This document shows, piece by piece, positions 1 to 7,616 of a stretch of DNA of 41,970 bases. The notes under the pieces were generated by a model that saw only the letters and a program-made list of their open reading frames with translations, ran no database searches and was not told where the DNA came from. The position numbers and the translations under genes are program-made. Within the stretch, counting starts at the first letter, position 1; every line of letters starts with the position of its first letter. Source of the DNA: an uncultured Fibrobacter sp. GTDB taxonomy: Bacteria > Fibrobacterota > Fibrobacteria > Fibrobacterales > Fibrobacteraceae. The DNA is taken from contig NZ_ONDD01000039.1 in the NCBI RefSeq assembly GCF_900316465.1, forward strand, positions 1 to 41,970, given 5' to 3'.

Positions 1-366
1 TAACGAAAGCTTTGTCGGGTCAAGCTGGTAAGGCATCATATCCATTGCCGCGCGATGCCCGATGTGCAGGTTCGTGTCTGTCGGAATCAATTGCCGCCAC
101 TGGCTTTCGAGATAAAGCTTGGTGCGGTTGTAATGCAGGGAGTCGTCGGTGCAAAGCGTAATCTTTGCTGGGTCAACGACGGTAATCCGTTCGAGGTCTG
201 TCAGGAAGATGGATTCCCTGTCTTTCACGAGGGGCGAGACTCCAACGCAATGCAAGGCCTTGTTGCCAAGGTTGTTGATTTCGATCTTTTTCACCATCCA
301 TTCTTCGTCGCGGATGATGACGCGCATGCCGGGGGCAAATTCAATGTTGTCGGGGGTCTGGTCCAT
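1..366 (-). CDS. SNF2-type helicase, DISARM DrmD-like, N-terminal part only
   Basis: The minus strand reads an open frame from an ATG at 366 through the left edge, so only the first 122 residues are present. The translation carries the segments PGMRVIIRDEEWMVKKIE, VGVSPLVKDRESIFLTDLE and, near the edge, IGHRAAMDMMPYQLDP. As I recall them, these match the N-terminal region that precedes the helicase core in large SNF2-family helicases of defence islands, including DrmD-like proteins of DISARM; YQLDP normally sits just before the Walker A segment, which must lie beyond the edge. No good Shine-Dalgarno precedes the ATG. The frame stays open back to a stop near 428, but the family usually starts near the ATG chosen. 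It is divergent from the ATPase/HNH pair at 646. The family assignment is from memory of conserved motifs. The exact defence system cannot be decided without the genes to the left. Confidence 0.65.
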   Translation of the reverse strand, partial: MDQTPDNIEFAPGMRVIIRDEEWMVKKIEINNLGNKALHCVGVSPLVKDRESIFLTDLERITVVDPAKITLCTDDSLHYNRTKLYLESQWRQLIPTDTNLHIGHRAAMDMMPYQLDPTKLSL

Positions 367-645
367 GTAGGAAAAATAATAAAAGAAGAGAGGGGACTGC
401 TGCAATAGAATTACGGCGTGAGCTAGTTACACCTAAATAGACGGTTTTAGGGATGATTTGGACTATAAGCCCTACAAATGTAGGATATATCTGAAAAAAT
501 GATAGAATCGAGTGTTAGTTTGTTGCTGAAATGCTACCTTTTTGAATTTGTAAGAAATATTTAAGTTAAATTAGAAACTTTTTTATATAAATATCAAATT
601 AAATGTTGTTTAATTATTTAATCAACTAATTAATAAAGGATAAAT
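367..645. promoter_or_regulatory. Divergent AT-rich intergenic region
   Basis: This stretch separates two divergent accessory modules and should hold both promoters. It is strongly AT-rich from about 540 on. A 7-bp inverted repeat (TTAATTA at 610-616, TAATTAA at 627-633) lies just before the ribosome binding site AAAGGA at 635-640 of the ATPase gene, where it could act as an operator. I could not assign -35/-10 boxes with confidence because the AT-richness gives many matches. No small ORF with convincing coding character is visible. Confidence 0.4.
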
Positions 646-2781
646 ATGCTTTTTAGTATTAACTGCGTTGAAAAAATATCAAAGAAAGATTTTCCTGATG
701 AAGAGCAGTTTCTGTTTGGCCCGTGTGATAAACGATTGTATAAAGGATTGAAGTCAAAAAGATATTTTTTTAATGATTTTTATGAACATGATCAAAATGC
801 AAAAAAACTCAAAAAAAGAGTGCGAGTGCTTGATGAGAACTTTTTTGGTCCCAATATAAATGTTCAGGCTGTAGTTGGCCAAAATGGTAGTGGGAAAAGT
901 ACATTGATGGAACTTATTTATATGGCCATCAATAATTTTTCGTACATGTATGAAAGGGGACATGATGAAGAGCGTCCTGGAGCAGAATCTCTTTATTATG
1001 TTCCAGGTTTGTTCGTTAAAATTTATTTTTCTGTAGGAGAAAAAATATATGAGTTAGAGTCGAAAGGTCTTATTTTGGATTTGATATGTAACGGAAGTAA
1101 AATAGCTCATTTTGAAATCAATGAATATGGTAATGTGGAAATATTGCCAAGCAAAAAAATTGCAGAATTAATAGACAACTTTTTTTATACAATTGTATCG
1201 AACTATTCCATTCAATCATTTATTCCAACAAACTATATTCATAATATTTATGTCTTTGAATCTGGCAGAGATAGAAAAATTAAGAAAGACAATGTTGGGG
1301 AAAAAATATGGATAAATAGTATTTTTCATAAAAACGATGGGTATATTCGTTCAATAGTTTTAAATCCATACAGAGATAATGGGCATATTAATATTACAAA
1401 TGAATTGAATCTTTCCAAAGATCGTGTTTGCACGCTGTTTCTTTGGGCCAAAGAACAGGGGAAATTCTACTTTGACCCATATTTATATCATGATTTAAAA
1501 ATAAATTTAAAAAAGAATTTTTTAAAAAATAAAATCAAGAATATTTGGAAACTAAAGGGTTCTGCTAGTGCAGATTTCGACAAAAGATATCCGTCAGATC
1601 GCCATTGTTTGAAATTTATAGATGAAAAATTTGCAAAAAAATTAGTACATGAATTTAGCCTAAATGCAGAAATGTTATATGAAGGTTGTGATGAATATAA
1701 GAAAAAAGCCATGCTTTATCTTCAGCTTAAAATATTGACTATTGTAAATAAATACGATGTACTGTTAGAATATAAAAATGTCGTTTCCTTCGATAAGGAT
1801 AGTGATAATCCCAGAATTATTTTTGAAGAAAGTAAAAAGACTGATCGCTTAATAGAGATGCTAAAGGCTCCCGAATGGCATGTGACAAAAAAGATAAAAC
1901 GAGTTACGTCGTTCATGAAGTTATCGAAAGAGGCTATAGAAAGAATATTTAACCCCGCATTATCATATAATGGCGAAGTGTACTTTGACGAGCTTTCAAA
2001 GGTGCTTATGAGGGAAAACCCTTTTTTTGGTCCTTTTGTAGTGTCAAACGAAAAAGGCAAGCGTTTTTTTGTAGATCCTGTTAGAATCGACCGACTTCTC
2101 CCTCCGTCCATTTTTGATTATGAATTGATTTTGAAAAAGGGGGATGATGATATAAGTTTTTATGATTTGAGTTCAGGGGAATTGCAACTCTTGGAAACGC
2201 TTTCAATTCATTGTTATCACATTGAAAATATTCTTTCTATAAACAGAGAATATCAGGATTTTGATGGATCTATAAAATATCATCCAAAATATGAATGTGT
2301 TAATTTAGTTTTTGATGAAGTGGAAATGTGTTTCCATCCGGATTTTCAAAGACAATTTTTAAATAGATTGCTCAATTTGGTTACTTCGATGAAACAAAAT
2401 TTGTATGGAGAGGGAGGTTGTTGCATGAATATAATGATACTCACGCATTCGCCTTTCATTCTTTCTGATATGCCAAAGAGTAATATTTTGTATTTACAAG
2501 ACGGAATTGATGTCAGCGATAAGGTTGATTTAAATACTTTTGGTGCAAATGTAAGTGATGCTTTGTATCATAGTTTCTTCTTGAAGTCAAAAGGATTCGT
2601 TGGAGAGTTTGCTCAACATAAAATAGAATCATTAGGAAATTATTTTACAAATAAACAAAATGAACGATATCCCAATAGTAATATTTTTGAATGGTCTGAT
2701 GATTGGGCTGATTCTTTTCTTGAAAAAATTATTGGGGATGAAATGATAAGAAATGTATTACGACAAATAAAAGAATCGTAA
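646..2781 (+). CDS. AAA/ABC-type ATPase of a Septu-like (PtuA-like) defence pair
   Basis: A 711-residue P-loop ATPase. Walker A is GQNGSGKST at residues 78-86. An ABC/SMC-type signature (DLSSGELQLL) lies near residue 507, a Walker B-like VFDEVEMCFHPDFQ near 554, and the switch histidine segment LTHSPFILSD near 600. This order is typical of the OLD/RecF-like ATPases found in PtuA and related defence proteins. The long insert between Walker A and the signature has no motif I recognise, and the protein is longer than the roughly 500 residues I associate with classical PtuA. The start follows AAAGGATAA with good spacing. The next gene encodes an HNH nuclease 17 bases downstream, which supports a two-gene effector in which the ATPase senses or gates the nuclease. 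The gene is far more AT-rich than the housekeeping genes from 7.6 kb onward, which suggests transfer. A different ATPase/HNH system (for example a retron-type I-A effector pair) is possible, but no reverse transcriptase is visible. Confidence 0.75.
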   Translation: MLFSINCVEKISKKDFPDEEQFLFGPCDKRLYKGLKSKRYFFNDFYEHDQNAKKLKKRVRVLDENFFGPNINVQAVVGQNGSGKSTLMELIYMAINNFSYMYERGHDEERPGAESLYYVPGLFVKIYFSVGEKIYELESKGLILDLICNGSKIAHFEINEYGNVEILPSKKIAELIDNFFYTIVSNYSIQSFIPTNYIHNIYVFESGRDRKIKKDNVGEKIWINSIFHKNDGYIRSIVLNPYRDNGHINITNELNLSKDRVCTLFLWAKEQGKFYFDPYLYHDLKINLKKNFLKNKIKNIWKLKGSASADFDKRYPSDRHCLKFIDEKFAKKLVHEFSLNAEMLYEGCDEYKKKAMLYLQLKILTIVNKYDVLLEYKNVVSFDKDSDNPRIIFEESKKTDRLIEMLKAPEWHVTKKIKRVTSFMKLSKEAIERIFNPALSYNGEVYFDELSKVLMRENPFFGPFVVSNEKGKRFFVDPVRIDRLLPPSIFDYELILKKGDDDISFYDLSSGELQLLETLSIHCYHIENILSINREYQDFDGSIKYHPKYECVNLVFDEVEMCFHPDFQRQFLNRLLNLVTSMKQNLYGEGGCCMNIMILTHSPFILSDMPKSNILYLQDGIDVSDKVDLNTFGANVSDALYHSFFLKSKGFVGEFAQHKIESLGNYFTNKQNERYPNSNIFEWSDDWADSFLEKIIGDEMIRNVLRQIKES

Positions 2782-2798
2782 GTAGTGGGGTGCTTAAA

Positions 2799-3809
2799 AT
2801 GAAAAGAATTCTTATTACGCCTCAAGTTCAAGCCATTGCTGATGAATATTACGATGAGATTATTGCAAAAGAAAAACAAAAAACGATTTCAAAGTTAACC
2901 CAAAGAATAAGCGAAATTCAAAATTCTATTCCTCAATCGCCAAATTGGAAACTGTATGTAAAGTACTTAAAAAAAATAATCAAGCATTATGATGAACTAA
3001 TAGTTTTACATCCTAGGTTTTTCAAATACTATTGGATGCGTTATTTCTTTTTTTTGAAGGATACTGATTTAGATAGTGAGTCTTGGAAAGCGGGAACAAA
3101 ACAAAAATTTCATGAGATGGTTGTGTCTGCTATGGGGTATAAAACAGTTAGGAGTGAAATAATAGCGCCATATATACAGCGATTAAATATTCGTGTATGC
3201 GTAAATTGTAATAGCGATTATGTGTTATCTACTGAAAAAAGAGTTCGTTTAAGTACTGGAAAATATGGTGTTGAGATAAAAGGGCGTTTTCAGTTAGATC
3301 ATTTTTGGGCAAAATCAAAGTACCCTTTTTTGTCCATTTCTTTCTTTAATCTTCAGCCGTCATGTGGCTTCTGTAATTTGTGGAAGAAGGATAAAATTGG
3401 AAAATTTAATTTATATACAGATTTTTATCAAAAAATAAACCCATTTCTTTTTGTTTTGGATAAGAAGGCTCTTTTGACGTATTTGCTAAAATCGAATTCA
3501 AAACTACTTCATGTTGAATTGCATAGTAAAGAACGGGGTTTGAGGGAAAATCATGAAGAAATTTTTTGTATTGATGATATATATAAACTTTTGAATGATG
3601 AGGCAGAAGAAATTATTTGGAAAGCAAAGATATATAGCAACTCTTTTATTGGACAGTTGCAAAATTGGTTCAAAAACAAGTTTACGAATAATTCTGAAAA
3701 AGATTTATTCCGCTTTATTTTTGGTTTTTATCCTGGATTAGAAGATGTTCATAAGAGGCCTCTAACTAAAATGAAACAAGATATTGCAAAACAGCTGAAA
3801 CTTGTTTAA
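2799..3809 (+). CDS. HNH endonuclease of a Septu-like (PtuB-like) defence pair
   Basis: A 336-residue protein with a zinc-supported HNH fold. Cys134-x2-Cys137 (CVNC) is the first knuckle, Asp167-His168 in FQLDHFWAKSKYPFL is the catalytic segment, and Cys189-x2-Cys192 followed by Asn193 and Lys residues is the second knuckle. The LDHF-(Y/W)-x-KS-x-YP...NL...C-x2-CN pattern is that of PtuB/TIGR02646-like nucleases, so DNA or possibly tRNA cleavage is the expected activity. I chose ATG 2799, which has GTGGGG eight bases upstream; a GTG at 2790 in the same frame is the alternative and would add three residues. The gene is co-transcribed with the ATPase gene and ends just before a strong terminator. 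It is larger than typical PtuB; the extra C-terminal third, rich in Lys and aromatic residues, is unassigned. The AT-rich composition matches its partner. Confidence 0.75.
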   Translation: MKRILITPQVQAIADEYYDEIIAKEKQKTISKLTQRISEIQNSIPQSPNWKLYVKYLKKIIKHYDELIVLHPRFFKYYWMRYFFFLKDTDLDSESWKAGTKQKFHEMVVSAMGYKTVRSEIIAPYIQRLNIRVCVNCNSDYVLSTEKRVRLSTGKYGVEIKGRFQLDHFWAKSKYPFLSISFFNLQPSCGFCNLWKKDKIGKFNLYTDFYQKINPFLFVLDKKALLTYLLKSNSKLLHVELHSKERGLRENHEEIFCIDDIYKLLNDEAEEIIWKAKIYSNSFIGQLQNWFKNKFTNNSEKDLFRFIFGFYPGLEDVHKRPLTKMKQDIAKQLKLV

Positions 3810-3810
3810 G

Positions 3811-3850
3811 AAAAGACCATTTTGCCAACGTCGGCAAAATGGTCTGCTTT
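3811..3850 (+). terminator. Strong hairpin terminator after the ATPase/HNH pair
   Basis: A perfect 12-bp inverted repeat (GACCATTTTGCC at 3815-3826, GGCAAAATGGTC at 3833-3844) with a six-base loop starts six bases after the HNH stop codon. It is flanked by A-rich and T-rich runs, so it could work in both directions. Confidence 0.8.
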
Positions 3851-3908
3851 GTAAAATTTTTCGGAACCCCTTGCCAGCTTTTTTGATATTAGGTACATTA
3901 ATGCCCGA

Positions 3909-3945
3909 CGCATCTCGCTGTTTTAAGGCGAGGTGCGTTTTTGTT
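3909..3945 (+). terminator. Second hairpin with T-tract
   Basis: A 10-bp stem (CGCATCTCGC with GCGAGGTGCG, one wobble pair) is followed by TTTTTGTTTT. It lies 64 bases after the first terminator and has no gene between, so it either insulates the next transcript or ends an RNA starting in this gap. Confidence 0.7.
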
Positions 3946-4016
3946 TTAACCGGTTTTCGGTTTTGCAAGAACGCCTCTAACATCAACCGGCCACAATTTA
4001 TGGCCAAATGGAGGCT
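3946..4016 (+). promoter_or_regulatory. Leader of the 4025 gene with two more small hairpins
   Basis: Two compact inverted repeats follow the terminator: AACCG/CGGTT at 3948-3962 with a GTTTT loop, and GGCCA/TGGCC at 3989-4005. The second ends just before the GGAGG at 4010-4014 that serves the ATG at 4025. Position suggests effects on translation or on a repressor site. I see no small ORF here. Confidence 0.35.
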
Positions 4017-4024
4017 TAAAACTC

Positions 4025-4585
4025 ATGGTAAAACAATCATTTCACGATGTAAATGTTTTCATCAATGGCATTACGAGTGTATGCAAGGATTCTGCCATTA
4101 TTGAAGAAAAGACTCTGGCCCACTTTGGGAACGAGTATAAGCGAGTTGTGCGGTACATTTTGATGATGAAATTTCAAAAGTTTTCTGCAAAACAATTTGC
4201 TGAGGCTCTAGTTCCTCGCGATTTTTTGGAGGGTATTTATGATGTAGAAAGAGAATGTGCCGAAAGAAATGGCTTAACTATTGTTTATGGCTATTCGGAT
4301 GATTTAATGGAACTTGACGGCGCAATTCGTTTAGGGGGATATTGCTTTAAAGACGGTAATTTTCATTTGAAATGGGATGAGGGGAAATGGAAACTCGTTG
4401 ATGGAATTGGTAAGCACAATAACATTACCGCGCTGTGGTATGATAGTAATGCGATTGACGATAACGGCGTAAGAATCCCGTGGACGTACAAGACGGACAT
4501 TCCCTTTGGAAAGTTTAACATGATAAATGGCGGGTCCCCATATTGTGAGTGTCTTGTGTTTGAAGTGAAAGATTTAGGGATTTAG
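4025..4585 (+). CDS. Small soluble protein of unknown function
   Basis: A 186-residue protein without signal peptide or membrane segment. The central stretch (AERNGLTIVYGYSDD, then MELDGAIR) is a pattern I remember from uncharacterised proteins scattered in gut bacterial and phage genomes, where the Asp-rich, aromatic C-terminal half usually ends in a YC-x2-hydrophobic-F segment, here YCECLVFEV near the end. No catalytic motif can be named. The ATG at 4025 has GGAGG ten bases upstream. The AlbA_2-type regulator follows after 20 bases, so the two probably form one transcript. Its base composition is intermediate between the AT-rich defence pair and the core genes. Confidence 0.7.
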   Translation: MVKQSFHDVNVFINGITSVCKDSAIIEEKTLAHFGNEYKRVVRYILMMKFQKFSAKQFAEALVPRDFLEGIYDVERECAERNGLTIVYGYSDDLMELDGAIRLGGYCFKDGNFHLKWDEGKWKLVDGIGKHNNITALWYDSNAIDDNGVRIPWTYKTDIPFGKFNMINGGSPYCECLVFEVKDLGI

Positions 4586-4605
4586 AAAGTTAGGGAGGGT
4601 GCGTA

Positions 4606-6054
4606 ATGGATCTTGCAAAATTTGAGAAAGCCCTAATGATTGGGGAAACTGTGGCTGTAGAATTCAAGCGCGCTGGCGGTCGTGTTGGCGACGATGTTTA
4701 TGAGTCTGTGTGTGCTTTCTTAAATCGTTTCGGTGGCGATATTTATCTCGGGGTCCTTGATAATGGTAAAGTTGAGGGCGTTCCAGAAAATGCGGCTATC
4801 GATATGATCAAGAACATCATCAATGTTGCGAATAATCCGACTCTATTCCAGCCGACAACATATCTTGATCCAGAAATCATACGACACAACGGCAAGACGT
4901 TAATCCGTATTCATGTGCCACAGAGTTCCGAGGTGCATAGTTTTAAGCGGGTCGTTTATGACCGCGTGAATGACGCTGATGTCAAGGTTTCCGCAACTTC
5001 ACAAATTGCGCAGATGTTCATTCGTAAACAGGGTATATTTACCGAACTGCGCATTTATCCGTATCTGAAAAAAGAGGACTTGCACCTGGAATTGCTTGAC
5101 AGGGTGCGCCTTTTGGCGGTCAACAATGCTGGAGGCGACCATCCGTGGAAAAACATGGATGATGAGACATTGTTGAAGAGTGCTGGACTTTATACCATGG
5201 ACTACGACTCGGATAAACCGGGATTCAACCTAGCGGCGGCACTCCTGCTTGGCCGTGACGAGGTGATCCATAGCATTTGTCCGGCGTATAGGACAGATGC
5301 CTTGCTTCGTCGTGAAAATGTTGATCGTTACGATGACCGTGATGTCGTAGATACGAACCTTATCAATAGTTACGAGCGTCTTTTTGCTTTTGCCCAAAAG
5401 CATTTGCCGGACAAGTTCTTTGTCGAGGATTCGTTCCGCAAGAGCCTTCGCAACATCATTGTCCGCGAAATGATTTCGAACACTCTGATGCACCGTGAGT
5501 TTACGAGTTCGTACCAGGCGAAGTTCATTATAGAACGAAACCGCATGCTTGTCGAAAATGCGAACCGTGCACCAGCCCAAAAGATAATCACGCCTGAGAA
5601 TTTGGAACCGAAGCCCAAGAACCCAACCATTGCGTCGTTTTTCAGGAATATCGGCTATGCCGACCAGCTTGGCTCGGGTGTCCGCAAAATGTTCCTTTAT
5701 TCCAAGCCTTACGGCGGTGCCGATCCGACTTTTTCGGAAGACGATGTGTTTAGAATAACAGTATCGCTGAATGATTATGTGGGAGAGCCTCAAAATGAAG
5801 AGGTTAACAATAGGGTTAACAATAGGGTTAACAATAGGGTTAACAGTAAATTCAGTGAGATTCAGCAAAGAATTATTAATGTATTGCGTGAAAAACCAGC
5901 AATAACGCAAAGGGAAATGTCCAAGTGCATATCCATTTCTCTTGTACATATAAATAAGAATATGAGAGCTTTGCAAAAAATGGGGGCCGTTAGCCGTGTT
6001 GGCAATAATAAACAGGGATCATGGATAGTTAATGAAGAAAAGGAAAAGTCTTAG
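4606..6054 (+). CDS. AlbA_2 (Schlafen-type) ATP-binding transcriptional regulator
   Basis: A 482-residue protein of the family often annotated as RecG-like or divergent AAA_4 proteins. The N-terminal AlbA_2 domain covers about residues 10-130 (VEFKRAGG, then FLNRFGGDIYLGVLDNG). A GHKL-like HATPase_c_4 region follows at about residues 270-385 (REMISNTLMHREF, then GSGVRKMF). A basic linker of repeated VNNR units and a C-terminal winged helix (about 420-482, QREMSKCISISLVHINKNMR) complete it. The architecture predicts a DNA-binding regulator; some relatives sit beside defence or toxin genes. The start has GGGAGGG six bases upstream. Stop 6054 is 60 bases from the convergent end of the next gene, with no clear terminator between. 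Confidence 0.85.
   Translation: MDLAKFEKALMIGETVAVEFKRAGGRVGDDVYESVCAFLNRFGGDIYLGVLDNGKVEGVPENAAIDMIKNIINVANNPTLFQPTTYLDPEIIRHNGKTLIRIHVPQSSEVHSFKRVVYDRVNDADVKVSATSQIAQMFIRKQGIFTELRIYPYLKKEDLHLELLDRVRLLAVNNAGGDHPWKNMDDETLLKSAGLYTMDYDSDKPGFNLAAALLLGRDEVIHSICPAYRTDALLRRENVDRYDDRDVVDTNLINSYERLFAFAQKHLPDKFFVEDSFRKSLRNIIVREMISNTLMHREFTSSYQAKFIIERNRMLVENANRAPAQKIITPENLEPKPKNPTIASFFRNIGYADQLGSGVRKMFLYSKPYGGADPTFSEDDVFRITVSLNDYVGEPQNEEVNNRVNNRVNNRVNSKFSEIQQRIINVLREKPAITQREMSKCISISLVHINKNMRALQKMGAVSRVGNNKQGSWIVNEEKEKS
5803..5844 (+). repeat. In-frame 12-bp tandem repeat (3.5 copies)
   Basis: The unit GTTAACAATAGG is repeated exactly three times followed by a half unit GTTAAC. It encodes Val-Asn-Asn-Arg repeats between the ATP-binding region and the winged helix of the AlbA_2 protein. 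Because the unit is a multiple of three, copy-number change would alter linker length without a frameshift. Confidence 0.95.
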
Positions 6055-6114
6055 ACCTGTTGAACCCAACAAGTTGAATGGGGAGTTCGGTGAAAAATTC
6101 GGTGAAAAAAAAAA

Positions 6115-7224
6115 CTACCTCACAACCTTAACTCTTTTCCCGTTCTTGAGCTGGTGCGTGGTGGCGTTGGGGCGAGTTTCCTTGCGGCCGACAAAGGTGC
6201 CGTCGATGCGGTAGGTTTCAACGGGGGCGACTGTGGCGCGGTTTTGTGCCCGCGTCCAAATTCGCTCGACGCCGCTGGTATCGCGGGCGCTTGAGTCCGC
6301 AGTGGTCGCGTTTGCCGTCACGGCGATGGAATCCGTCGATACGGTGAAGTTGTCATAGCGGATAAAGCAGTCGTGGGTGGGGGCCCATTCGGCGCTGCTT
6401 CCGCCGTGGAATGTAGAGAGGTAGAACTTGTCGACTTTCACGGTGTCGTAGTCGCGGAGCCTGAGCGTATCTACATCGAGTGCGAGTTTGCCGTCAAACC
6501 AGGTCTGCACGCGTCCGTTCTTGTCGCCGTTGCCGGAAGAGGCGATGGTATTCATACTTACTTTGTTCACAATGCGGTGCCAGGTGCCGGTGGTGAATTG
6601 TTTTTGCGGGATGGTGCCGTTCAAGTCCCACGTGAAGTCGTCGCCATATACGGACTCTTGCCCCATGAAGTAGATGAGCTGCACGGCGTTGCCGTCTTTG
6701 CGCCACATGATGCGCGCGCTCCAGCCGTCGCCGGTTTCGGGCATGGCGTTGCCGGTGTAGCACTTGCCGCCGCATAGGCCGGGGAGTTTGCCGCCGAGCT
6801 GGAACTCGAATCCGTCTTCGAAGAATATGTCGTAGGCGCTCCACATGGTGTCTGCGGTTTTCACAAGGGGCTGGATGATTTGCCCGGCGCAGGCAGGCGT
6901 GTCGTTGTCATTCGGGCCTACGCAGCCTTTGGGGTACTTGAGCTGCAGTACGTTGCCGTGTTCTTCGCCGTCGTACACGATTTTGGAATTTTCGCCATTG
7001 TTCTTGTCCATGGCGTACCACCAGCTTTTATCGTAGTCGTTGCGCTTGAAGTCTTCTTTGGCTTCGGCATTGCCGTACACGCCGACTTCGCGGTTCTCGA
7101 AGTTCACGAACGAGACGGTGTCGGATGCCGTCTGTGCGAATGCAGCCGGAGCAAGCGCGGCGGAGGTGGTAGCCGCGACAGCGAACATCGCCACAGAAAA
7201 GGTGTTACGATTTTTTGCGTTCAT
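6115..7224 (-). CDS. Secreted polysaccharide-lyase-like protein (PL14 fold) with C-terminal sorting-like tail
   Basis: A 369-residue exported protein. Residues 1-30 form a signal peptide ending ALAPAAFAQ. The body (about 35-300) carries GGKLPGLCGGKCYTGN, GDGWSARIMWR, NGRVQTWFDG and FYLSTFHGGSS followed by a conserved WAPTHD...YDNF, a pattern seen in the jelly-roll polysaccharide lyase 14-like domain (alginate or glucuronan lyases and relatives). A Thr/Ser-rich linker leads to a short C-terminal segment (YRIDGTFVGRKE, then LKNGKRVKVVR) that resembles type IX-like sorting tails of Fibrobacter secreted enzymes. The substrate cannot be read from sequence; an acidic polysaccharide of plant or algal origin is an inference. 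The ribosome binding site is weak (AAAAGA). The gene is divergent from the small ORF at 7274, with only about 50 bases between. Confidence 0.75.
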   Translation of the reverse strand: MNAKNRNTFSVAMFAVAATTSAALAPAAFAQTASDTVSFVNFENREVGVYGNAEAKEDFKRNDYDKSWWYAMDKNNGENSKIVYDGEEHGNVLQLKYPKGCVGPNDNDTPACAGQIIQPLVKTADTMWSAYDIFFEDGFEFQLGGKLPGLCGGKCYTGNAMPETGDGWSARIMWRKDGNAVQLIYFMGQESVYGDDFTWDLNGTIPQKQFTTGTWHRIVNKVSMNTIASSGNGDKNGRVQTWFDGKLALDVDTLRLRDYDTVKVDKFYLSTFHGGSSAEWAPTHDCFIRYDNFTVSTDSIAVTANATTADSSARDTSGVERIWTRAQNRATVAPVETYRIDGTFVGRKETRPNATTHQLKNGKRVKVVR

Positions 7225-7273
7225 GCTTTTAAAATAATCTTTTTTGGCTGGTATTAAACTATCTTTTTAATGT

Positions 7274-7495
7274 ATGGCCGAATTACTTGACGAAAAACAC
7301 AATGAAGTGGGCGCGACTCCCGTTGCCGCGGCACCTGCTGCCCGAACTTCAGCAGACACCGCTGCCGAGGCTCGCAAGGCACGCATCAAGAAGATGCGCG
7401 GGTGGCTTTCTCCGCGCGATATCGTAGCCGACGACTTTGGGCCCGAAGATGCCGCCCTCTATTACGGCGAAGGGCATTCCGGCTGGAACCGCTAA
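7274..7495 (+). CDS. Small Ala-rich protein of unknown function
   Basis: A 73-residue ORF whose codon use (GCC, CGC, AAG, GAC rich) is like neighbouring core genes. The N-terminal half is Ala/Thr-rich and probably disordered. A basic patch (ARKARIKKMRGW) precedes a conserved-looking acidic tail ending EGHSGWNR. There is no signal peptide. No Shine-Dalgarno is visible before the ATG and the upstream gene starts 50 bases away on the other strand, so it may be translated from a near-leaderless message. A terminator follows 16 bases after the stop, which supports a real transcript. Confidence 0.65.
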   Translation: MAELLDEKHNEVGATPVAAAPAARTSADTAAEARKARIKKMRGWLSPRDIVADDFGPEDAALYYGEGHSGWNR

Positions 7496-7511
7496 TGTTT
7501 AAATGAAAAAA

Positions 7512-7538
7512 TCCCTCGGCAAGTGCCGGGGACTTTTT
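7512..7538 (+). terminator. Bidirectional hairpin terminator
   Basis: The stem TCCCTCGGC/GCCGGGGA (one bulged base) with loop AAGT is followed by TTTTT on the plus strand and preceded by six A residues, giving a T-run on the minus strand. It can end both the 73-residue gene and readthrough from ahcY. Confidence 0.75.
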
Positions 7539-7616
7539 GTAAAAGGAGATCCCGGCACTGGGGCCGGTATGACAAATAGGGCGCGGCGCTTGCAGCCTGC
7601 TTGCGCGCGATACCGA

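Noticed and set aside
367..3809. Retron interpretation of the ATPase/HNH pair
   Set aside because: Type I-A retrons pair a similar ATPase and HNH with a reverse transcriptase and an msr-msd RNA. No reverse transcriptase is in the window and the upstream gap shows no msr-msd-like structure.
3946..4016. Integron attC-like site
   Set aside because: The short inverted repeats lack paired core sites (RYYYAAC/GTTRRRY) and no integrase is visible.
3802..4104. 100-codon ORF across the terminators
   Set aside because: It runs through two terminator hairpins and overlaps the better supported gene at 4025.
5803..5844. CRISPR array
   Set aside because: The units are 12 bp, contiguous without spacers and inside a coding frame.
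6032..6214. Small plus-strand ORF between the AlbA_2 gene and the lyase
   Set aside because: It overlaps the ends of both convergent genes and its 3' half is antisense to the lyase C-terminus.
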